Shown: one piece after another, positions 1 through 6,132 of the stretch
Numbering within the stretch: the stretch's first letter is position 1
Layout of the letters: every line of letters begins with the position of its first letter
Assembly (NCBI GenBank): GCA_034658635.1
Contig: JAYEFL010000365.1
Span: 1-25,622 of the forward strand
Source: JABHCC01 sp034658635
Lineage (GTDB): Bacteria > Bacteroidota > Bacteroidia > Bacteroidales > UBA12481
Direction: 5' to 3'
DNA length: 25,622 bases
Program-made: the position numbers and the translations under genes
Notes under the pieces: model-generated
What the model was told of the DNA's origin: nothing
Seen by the model: only the letters and a program-made list of their open reading frames with translations
The model's database searches: none

Positions 1-1
1 T

Positions 2-2362
2 GTAATTATTGAAGAAATTCTTCCTGCCGGTCTTGAATATGTAAGCCATAGTGCAACTAGTGGTACTTACGATCCGGTTTCCGGAATATGGAGTATTACT
101 GAATTGACTGCCGGATCTACTGAAGAACTGACTTTGGAGGCAACAGTGACCACTGATGAGGAAGTATGTAATACTATAGAATTTATTTCTGCCGATCAGA
201 ACGATGAGTTCCTGAAGAACAACAAGTATACTATGTGTCTGAAACCAAAGAATTCAGATACTGACCTTGGAGTAACTAAAGATGTTTATAACGCTGTTCC
301 TAAAGTGGGGGAGCAGTCACTTTTCACAATTACCGTAACTAACATGCATAATGAAATGGTAGTTACCGGAATTGAAATTACAGATCAGTTAGATGCAAAC
401 CTGGTACTGGTAGAAGCCACTCCTTCAATAGGAACATATGATGCTAATACCGGAATCTGGTCAATTGCCAGTCTGAATCCCGGACAAACAGCTACAATGT
501 TAATGACAGTTACAGTAAATGGATCAGCAGACAATTTTGCAACATTGACAAAACTGGATCAAAACGATATTAATCCGGATAATGATGAAGCCATGGCTTC
601 TGTAACTGTTAGTGGATCATCGGGAGGAAACAATGGCGGTCTGGAGTCAGACGGAAGTTTGGCCAGCCTGATTGCAGAAAGAAACTTCTCAAAGGGAAAA
701 ACGGATGCTAAGAAAACTTTCAATTCACCGGAACTGATGACAGGTTTTAGTGAAAGCCTGGCCAAGGCAGGAGTTATTACTCCCGTATCAAACCTGAAGA
801 GTGTAAGTGATCTTGTAGAATATATACCTGAGAACGGACCTTTTGGAACACGTGCCTATATCTCTACTCCTGGCGATCTGCTAGGGATTTCAAATGCAAC
901 TGAGGTATTTTCTGCTGATTATTTTGATCAGAACAATAAACGGATGGCTGCAATAATGGGCCTTACAACAAATGATGGTGAAGTATACAATCATACCAAG
1001 GTGATTTGTGACCGTTTGACAGGAGCTAATCTTGAGTTTGTAAGATATATTCAGATTAAAGAGCATCCATTTATTATAAACAAGCTGGTTCAGGCTAGTG
1101 GCGATATTGATTACGCAATAAGTTTCATCGTCTATGATGAAGGTAATTCATGGACAGTTGATAATCGCTGGCATAAAGAAGACTATCAGGTACCACAGGA
1201 AGGTGAAATATTCAACTTTCAGGTATGGTCTGCCACTCCTCAATCAACAGTAGAACTGATGGAAAGTGTTATCAGTATGCTTGAGGATAATAAGAATGTA
1301 ACATATAAAAATATTGATCAACCAGATGTTCCGACCGTTATTGTGGAGAAGGGGGACTATTCTTCAGGATCATTGATTCTGGATATTTCAAATCCGTCAG
1401 GTGTTAATAGTGTTAGGGTTAAAGGTAGCCTGACCAGATTTGAGAATGCTGACAGAGAGACATTTGAATACACATTGCAGGTGAACAAAGGCAATGATGG
1501 TCGGCATCAGGTTGAAATTCCAACAGGATATGTATTTGACGTAGATTTTTCAATCGGGTCTGCTGATGGTGGCAAGCGTGATGGTTTGTATTTTGCGGAT
1601 GGCCCCTGGAGTAAAGATTTTGATAGCAATGGCGCTACAATCTATGAATTGAACCGCGAAATGCATGATGGCAGTAGCTTTTCTGATTCATATTTGTTGG
1701 AGCGTAATGTTCGTATGCAAGGTGAAGTTAAGACCTATGCAAGCCTGTTCAGAATGCTGAAGCCTGGTAACCTCCCTGTTGATCTTACTCCTTACAACGA
1801 ATTAGCTTTTGAAGGTAGTGGATCAGGAGAGGTCGAGCTTGTTATTACTAAAGCTTCCATAGACAGTTGGAGTGAGCAATACAGACTTCGCTTTAGTTTA
1901 ACTTCAGAAGAAAAGACCTACCGGATTGATTTAAGTCAGTTTAAATCCATTGCTTCAAATCAGCCTTTCTCATCTGATGACATTCAATCTGTCACATTCA
2001 CTTTGCATGGTGATGGAATGAATTACACCAACTTTGATATATCTGTAAAAAATCTACGATTCTCTAAAGGAAATTCAATAATTCCAGCTCAGACCAATCT
2101 TTCTGATTTCGGCATGAATGTATATCCAAACCCAATGCAGAGTGACGGAATGGTAGAATTCAATCTGCCCACAAGTGGTGACACGCAAATTGCATTGTAT
2201 AACATGGCAGGACAGAAAGTAATCGAGATACTTAATGAAGAACTTAACGAGGGAAATCACATGATTCCTGTAAATACTGCTTATGCTGAGGCAGGAGTAT
2301 ATTTCCTCAGAATGATATTTAATCACCAGGTTGAAACGAAACGGGTCAATCTAGTTAGGTGA
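2..2362 (+). CDS. T9SS-secreted surface protein with DUF11 repeats (5' end outside window)
   Basis: The reading frame is open from base 2, so the true start lies upstream; the TTG at 104 is inside a repeat and is not a start. About 786 residues are visible. The first ~210 hold one partial and one full DUF11-type (TIGR01451-like) beta-sandwich repeat, each with the pattern GTYD..(T/S)GIWSI. A Gly/Ser-rich linker (SGSSGGNNGG) and the segment GGLESDGSLASLIAERNFS follow; similar segments occur in other large Bacteroidota surface proteins. The middle ~450 residues are not assigned to a family. The last ~80 residues, from FGMNVYPNPMQSDG through GVYFLRM to VNLVR, form a type A T9SS C-terminal sorting domain (Por secretion tail). 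The protein is therefore probably exported through the outer membrane and anchored or released at the surface. Adhesion or matrix function is inferred only. Confidence 0.85.
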   Translation, partial: VIIEEILPAGLEYVSHSATSGTYDPVSGIWSITELTAGSTEELTLEATVTTDEEVCNTIEFISADQNDEFLKNNKYTMCLKPKNSDTDLGVTKDVYNAVPKVGEQSLFTITVTNMHNEMVVTGIEITDQLDANLVLVEATPSIGTYDANTGIWSIASLNPGQTATMLMTVTVNGSADNFATLTKLDQNDINPDNDEAMASVTVSGSSGGNNGGLESDGSLASLIAERNFSKGKTDAKKTFNSPELMTGFSESLAKAGVITPVSNLKSVSDLVEYIPENGPFGTRAYISTPGDLLGISNATEVFSADYFDQNNKRMAAIMGLTTNDGEVYNHTKVICDRLTGANLEFVRYIQIKEHPFIINKLVQASGDIDYAISFIVYDEGNSWTVDNRWHKEDYQVPQEGEIFNFQVWSATPQSTVELMESVISMLEDNKNVTYKNIDQPDVPTVIVEKGDYSSGSLILDISNPSGVNSVRVKGSLTRFENADRETFEYTLQVNKGNDGRHQVEIPTGYVFDVDFSIGSADGGKRDGLYFADGPWSKDFDSNGATIYELNREMHDGSSFSDSYLLERNVRMQGEVKTYASLFRMLKPGNLPVDLTPYNELAFEGSGSGEVELVITKASIDSWSEQYRLRFSLTSEEKTYRIDLSQFKSIASNQPFSSDDIQSVTFTLHGDGMNYTNFDISVKNLRFSKGNSIIPAQTNLSDFGMNVYPNPMQSDGMVEFNLPTSGDTQIALYNMAGQKVIEILNEELNEGNHMIPVNTAYAEAGVYFLRMIFNHQVETKRVNLVR

Positions 2363-2384
2363 TTGATGTGTGGCTCAATTGAGG

Positions 2385-2422
2385 AAGAGGCTATCTCCGC
2401 AGATAGCCTCTTTTCTCTTTTT
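2385..2422 (+). terminator. Rho-independent terminator after the T9SS cargo gene
   Basis: A perfect 12-bp stem (AAGAGGCTATCT at 2385-2396 with its complement at 2401-2412) closes a 4-nt CCGC loop and is followed by a T-rich run to 2422. It starts 22 nt after the stop codon at 2360-2362 and separates this gene from the lipoprotein gene downstream. Confidence 0.93.
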
Positions 2423-2450
2423 AGGATAATACAAATTTTTCTTACCTTAG
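2419..2450 (+). promoter_or_regulatory. Possible Bacteroidetes-type promoter for the FISUMP lipoprotein gene
   Basis: TTTT at 2419-2422, a 20-nt spacer and TACCTTAG at 2443-2450 resemble the TTTG-N19/20-TAnnTTTG consensus with one mismatch in each box. It lies just after the terminator and about 30 nt before the ATG at 2480. The -33 box overlaps the terminator's T-run, so this is only a plausible assignment. Confidence 0.4.
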
Positions 2451-2479
2451 TACGTCCTCCCAAATCAATATACATACCA

Positions 2480-3358
2480 ATGCTACATAATTCAGTTATA
2501 AAGTTAATTATTCCTGTATCATGCGCTTTGCTACTTTGTTCTTCATGTAATCGTGAAGATGAGAATACTCCTCCTGTAGCTGGGTTCAGTTTGAGTCCGT
2601 ACGGAGGAAATACTGAAGTTATCTATTCTTTTGATGCTTCTGAGTCTTATGATAATGAGGATTCCTTAAGCCAGTTAAGATTCCGCTGGGACTGGGAGAG
2701 CGATGGACGATGGGACACCGACTGGTTGTCAGAGACAGTTCATCAGCATAGATATATTAAAAGCGGTGTATATCAGATAGACTTGCAGGTGATAGATACA
2801 GATGGAGCTAAAACTATCAGTTTCGAGTTTTTGCAAGTGGATGAATTCTTCCTCCTGGATGCGAGAGATGATGCTCAATACAAAACCGTGCAGATTGGCA
2901 GTCAGCTTTGGATGGCAGAAAATCTTAATTATGAGACTCATTCAGGGTCATGGTGCTATAATGATTCAATTGAGAATTGCATTAAATTCGGCAGTTTATA
3001 TGATTGGCATGCTGCGCAAAATGCATGTCCTCCGGGATGGAAGCTTCCAGATATTGAAGACTGGTCTCTTCTGTTTAATACCATTGGTGATAATCCGGGA
3101 GATAAACTTAGATCAACATCAGGTTGGAATTCCGGACATAATGGTCTGGATACCTATGGTTTCAATGCAAAACCAGCGAGCTTCAGACATGATTACGGAT
3201 CATATTCTTCAACGGATAGTTATGCATATTTTTGGTCAGCAAACTCATTTAACTTAGATATGGCCTGGTCTTGGCTAATGTCTTATAACAGTTCAGATAT
3301 TGAACAAAACTACCTGAATAAAGGAAATGCTTTTTCGGTGAGGTGTTTGAGGTATTAA
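2480..3358 (+). CDS. Surface lipoprotein with PKD and FISUMP domains
   Basis: A 292-residue protein. The frame is open further upstream, but the ATG at 2480 is preferred because it directly starts a lipoprotein signal peptide: a basic N-terminus, a hydrophobic core and Cys23 in LLLCSSC. The acidic run after the cysteine (NREDE) resembles the Bacteroidetes lipoprotein export signal for surface display. Residues ~30-125 form a PKD-like Ig domain (PPVAGFSLSP, YSFDASES, RFRWDWESDGRWDTDW, YQIDLQVIDTDG). Residues ~130-292 match the Fibrobacter succinogenes major paralogous (FISUMP, TIGR02145) domain: VQIGSQLWMAENLNY, GSLYDWHAAQNACPPGWKLP, YFWSAN and a final SVRCLRY. The biochemical role of FISUMP is unknown; attachment to polymers or the cell surface is often supposed. 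It is separated from the gene before by a terminator and ends 29 nt before ispH. Confidence 0.88.
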   Translation: MLHNSVIKLIIPVSCALLLCSSCNREDENTPPVAGFSLSPYGGNTEVIYSFDASESYDNEDSLSQLRFRWDWESDGRWDTDWLSETVHQHRYIKSGVYQIDLQVIDTDGAKTISFEFLQVDEFFLLDARDDAQYKTVQIGSQLWMAENLNYETHSGSWCYNDSIENCIKFGSLYDWHAAQNACPPGWKLPDIEDWSLLFNTIGDNPGDKLRSTSGWNSGHNGLDTYGFNAKPASFRHDYGSYSSTDSYAYFWSANSFNLDMAWSWLMSYNSSDIEQNYLNKGNAFSVRCLRY

Positions 3359-3361
3359 CTA

Positions 3362-3369
3362 TATCTTTG
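3362..3369 (+). promoter_or_regulatory. -7 promoter element upstream of ispH
   Basis: TATCTTTG is an exact match to the Bacteroidetes -7 box TAnnTTTG, 18 nt before the ispH ATG and just after the stop of the lipoprotein gene. No convincing -33 box is seen at the right distance. It suggests ispH can be transcribed on its own with a very short leader. Confidence 0.5.
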
Positions 3370-3387
3370 CCATTCTTTTGGTACCTT

Positions 3388-4236
3388 ATGAAGTTGAACT
3401 TAGATATAGAAATCGATTCCCAGTCGGGGTTTTGCTTTGGAGTGAAAGAGGCAATTCGAAAAGCTGAAGATGTACTCTCTCAGGGGAAGAAGCTATATTG
3501 CCTTGGGCAAATCGTACATAACCAGGAGGAGATAAAACGACTTGAAGATCTTGGGATGGTAACGATAGATCTTGGCGATATAGAAAAATTAAAAGGCGAA
3601 AATATTCTGATTCGAGCTCATGGCGAACCACCAGAGACCTACAATAGTATCGAGAAAAATCACAATGTTTCTATTGAAGCCACTTGTCCTGTTGTTCTTA
3701 AATTGCAAGACAGGATAAAAGCGACTCATGATGATGGAGATTTTATTTTGATTTTCGGAAAGAAACAGCATCCTGAGGTGCTTGGTTTAGCTGGACAAAT
3801 TGGTGGAGATTACCTTATTTTTAAGGAATTTGAGGAATTAGTTATTGATGATTTACCTGATCGGATTACCCTCTACAGCCAAACAACCATGGATGTGGAT
3901 CAACTTCTCATAATTGCCGAAAAGCTCAAACAAGCAGGTAAGGAAGTGGTTTTGAAAGATACAGTTTGTCGTCAGGTTTTGGGGCGCAAAAATGAAATAC
4001 AGATTTTTGCAAAGAAAAAGAATATCATACTGATGGTGGCTGGAAAGAATTCTTCTAATGGTCAAATATTATATGAAGCCTGTAAATTGGTTAATTCCAG
4101 GTCTTATCACATTTCTTCTGTTGGGGAAGTTTCTCCGGAATGGTTTTTATCTGGAGACAAAGTGGGTATATGTGGAGCCACTTCAACACCAGATTGGCTA
4201 ATGAAAGATGTGGAGGTTTATCTGACCGGGTTATAG
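3388..4236 (+). CDS. ispH: 4-hydroxy-3-methylbut-2-enyl diphosphate reductase
   Basis: The protein has 282 residues. It catalyses the last step of the MEP (non-mevalonate) isoprenoid pathway, reducing HMBPP to IPP and DMAPP with a [4Fe-4S] cluster in the cytoplasm. The three cluster cysteines are in GFCFGVKEAI, ATCPVV and DTVCRQ. Substrate-binding residues are also present: the VHN histidine, the KKQHPEV His/Glu, the TTMD threonine region and SSNG. The end GICGATSTPDWLM is typical of the family. Start: the frame is open upstream to 3343, but the ATG at 3388 gives MKLNLDIEIDSQSGFCFGV, which matches the family N-terminus, and the upstream residues overlap the preceding gene. It converges with the S41-like gene, leaving only 4 nt between the stops. 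The length is slightly short of E. coli IspH (316) but usual for Bacteroidota. Confidence 0.96.
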   Translation: MKLNLDIEIDSQSGFCFGVKEAIRKAEDVLSQGKKLYCLGQIVHNQEEIKRLEDLGMVTIDLGDIEKLKGENILIRAHGEPPETYNSIEKNHNVSIEATCPVVLKLQDRIKATHDDGDFILIFGKKQHPEVLGLAGQIGGDYLIFKEFEELVIDDLPDRITLYSQTTMDVDQLLIIAEKLKQAGKEVVLKDTVCRQVLGRKNEIQIFAKKKNIILMVAGKNSSNGQILYEACKLVNSRSYHISSVGEVSPEWFLSGDKVGICGATSTPDWLMKDVEVYLTGL

Positions 4237-4240
4237 CGAT

Positions 4241-5584
4241 TTACAGTCTTAAATGTGCCAGGGCTTCAAAAAGCAAAATATCTTCGCCTGCTGATATTCG
4301 TATAAGGTTTCCGCCATCTGCATGAATCCGGATATCAGGATAAATCCCTCCTCCATAGTCTCCTGATGATTCAATAATTATCGATCCATTTTCATCCAGG
4401 GACATTCCGATAGGGTAGAATAAAACAAATTTTCCCGGAATCCTGATTCTTCCTCCCGGATAACTGAATGATCCAGCTGTTTCCCACATTCCCATTGTTC
4501 GGATATGGTTTTCCTGTTGCAAAATTCTGGCAAAGCCCTCTCCTGCACCGCTGCATAAAGGACCAATTAGCAGGATTATGGGCTTGTGAAATGTTTGATC
4601 CTCAGAAGGTATGGCATGAATGTGTCCTAGGTTATGCCATGAGTCTGATGCAATACCCCTGATCAGGGTTTCTTCGTATAGCCTTTCCTTTGATAGAAAA
4701 TAGCCTGCAAGTTCAGCTGCAATAGCATCTTTTCCACCCTGGTTCTGACGAATGTCTATAATAAGTCCTTTCAGCCTGTCCAACTCTGGTAAGATCAATT
4801 TGATGAAATCCGTATGAACTTTCGGACTGAACTCGAGGATGGTCCATGTTCCGTAAGAATCAGAGATTGTGAAAGTTGATGATGATAATTCTCCATTCGG
4901 TATTTCCAGAATATTGGGCGTCAGATCAAGCTTTGTAGGTTCAAATGGAATGCGAATTCCCCTGGCATTCCCGGTAGATGATTCGTAAAATAATTCTATC
5001 GAACTATTTACACTGCTCCGGGTCATGAAATGATCTTGCATGATTTCCATGAAAGCCAAGCTAGTAGGATGAATACCCCATCTGACAGGTTTGTTCTGGA
5101 TGAACTGATGAACAGGACTTCCATTCCATCCAAGTAATTTATCGCCCAATCTCAAGCCTTTTTCATAGGCAACTGAGCTGCTGTCAATGCTAATAACTCT
5201 ACAGGATCCGTCTGGAAGTCTTGACAGATCAAAACCAGCATAAGCTCCTAATTCCTGCTTCATTAAGCTGGCATCATGGGAGCTGCGGATGTTGATTCTT
5301 GCATCAGGGATTTGATATATCAGGTTTCTGATTGATAGATATTTGTCCCTGGAAAAGTCATCGGATAAATACTCTGTAAAAGCTGGTTCAAATTCATGCC
5401 AGTCAATACCTTTATGTCCCGAAAATGGATAATTCTGCTCAAGTTCATCCAGCAGATATTTAACTCCATTTGAGTTTTGATTAATACGTATGGTTTGACG
5501 ATAAGGATTGCATCCTGATAAACCAGTCAAAATGCAAATAATCAGGAGTTTATTTAACCAGCCTGCTAATTTGCTTAAATTCAT
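4241..5584 (-). CDS. S41 (tail-specific protease-like) lipoprotein, possible pseudo-enzyme
   Basis: A 447-residue predicted lipoprotein: the signal peptide ends in the lipobox LSGC with Cys25. An N-terminal helical region (~40-110) is followed by a PDZ-like segment (~113-165: GFDLSRLPDGSCRV, YEKGLRLGDKLLGWNG) and an S41/TSPc fold (~245-420: LKGLIIDIRQNQGGKD, PIILLIGPLCSGAGEGFA, MWETAGSFSYPGGRI, GGGIYPDIRI). In S41 peptidases the nucleophilic Ser sits three residues before a conserved Glu (SAxE). Here that position is Gly346 (CSGAGE, Glu349), with Ser345 one place earlier. It may therefore be inactive or use a shifted serine. The start codon lies 35 nt inside the 3' end of the isochorismatase-like gene, and no good internal start would leave the signal peptide intact. 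It is the last gene of the minus-strand unit starting at 8786. The substrate is unknown. Confidence 0.85.
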   Translation of the reverse strand: MNLSKLAGWLNKLLIICILTGLSGCNPYRQTIRINQNSNGVKYLLDELEQNYPFSGHKGIDWHEFEPAFTEYLSDDFSRDKYLSIRNLIYQIPDARINIRSSHDASLMKQELGAYAGFDLSRLPDGSCRVISIDSSSVAYEKGLRLGDKLLGWNGSPVHQFIQNKPVRWGIHPTSLAFMEIMQDHFMTRSSVNSSIELFYESSTGNARGIRIPFEPTKLDLTPNILEIPNGELSSSTFTISDSYGTWTILEFSPKVHTDFIKLILPELDRLKGLIIDIRQNQGGKDAIAAELAGYFLSKERLYEETLIRGIASDSWHNLGHIHAIPSEDQTFHKPIILLIGPLCSGAGEGFARILQQENHIRTMGMWETAGSFSYPGGRIRIPGKFVLFYPIGMSLDENGSIIIESSGDYGGGIYPDIRIHADGGNLIRISAGEDILLFEALAHLRL

Positions 5585-6089
5585 CTGTTCCGGATTCTTT
5601 TAATAATTCAAAAAGTGCCATTTCAACAGTGGTCAGTTTTGCGCCCAAAGATTCTATTATTCGTAGTCCCAACTCATAATTTTTCTCCGTACGGGATGAA
5701 ACTGCATCAGCTACAACTTCTACTTCAAATCCATTGGCCAGTAAGCCTATAACAGTTTGATATACACATACATGAGTTTCAATACCCATCACCAGTACTG
5801 ATTTCTTTCCAAATGTTTTAATCTTGCTTAGAAAATCAGGCTGATTACAGGAGCTAAAGCACATCTTTTCTAAGGGATTATTATCAGGCATCAACTCACG
5901 CAGTTCAGGGATAGTATGACCAAGACCTTTAGGATACTGTTCCATCCAAACAACAGGGATATTTAGTACCTGTATACCTTTGAGAAATCGCACCATATTT
6001 TCTTTCAGGAATTCATTATTGTGCATCACGTTGAATATGCGTTCCTGAACATCGATGATGTGGAGGATTGAGTTGTTTCTTGTTAGCAT
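5550..6089 (-). CDS. Isochorismatase-family cysteine hydrolase (YcaC/nicotinamidase-like)
   Basis: A 179-residue cytoplasmic hydrolase of the isochorismatase fold. The Asp-Lys-Cys triad is visible as Asp13 (IIDVQE), Lys75 (PLEKMCFS) and Cys108 in GIETHVCVYQT. The VADAVSSR element and the SLGAKLTTVEMALFELL tail match the YcaC-related subgroup, in which annotated substrates are often uncertain. The protein is shorter than biosynthetic isochorismatases and has no carrier domain, and there are no siderophore genes nearby, so a role in isochorismate metabolism is unlikely. Some amide hydrolysis is the best guess. The 42-nt spacer to the gene upstream is built of 7-nt repeats. Its 3' end overlaps the following S41-like gene by 35 nt, suggesting a shared transcript. 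Confidence 0.88.
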   Translation of the reverse strand: MLTRNNSILHIIDVQERIFNVMHNNEFLKENMVRFLKGIQVLNIPVVWMEQYPKGLGHTIPELRELMPDNNPLEKMCFSSCNQPDFLSKIKTFGKKSVLVMGIETHVCVYQTVIGLLANGFEVEVVADAVSSRTEKNYELGLRIIESLGAKLTTVEMALFELLKESGTDEFKQISRLVK

Positions 6090-6090
6090 A

Positions 6091-6132
6091 ATTATTTCGT
6101 TATTCGTTATTCGTCATTCTCGATTCTCCATT
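6091..6132. repeat. Degenerate heptamer tandem repeat filling a whole spacer
   Basis: Read on the plus strand in steps of seven: ATTATTT, CGTTATT, CGTTATT, CGTCATT, CTCGATT, CTCCATT. Six units, five ending in ATT, run from one base after the start codon of the isochorismatase-like gene (6087-6089) to the first base of the stop codon of the propeller gene (6132-6134). The array therefore forms the complete leader of the isochorismatase-like gene. Confidence 0.8.

Noticed and set aside
2802..3257. 151-codon plus-strand frame inside the FISUMP lipoprotein gene
   Set aside because: A shadow of the FISUMP gene in another frame; no family resemblance, and the overlapping frame carries clear domain motifs.
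3343..3387. Upstream start for IspH
   Set aside because: It would overlap the preceding gene and add residues absent from the family; the ATG at 3388 matches the usual N-terminus.
6091..6132. Heptamer arrays as a CRISPR array
   Set aside because: The units are 7 nt, directly adjacent and without spacers, and no cas gene is present.
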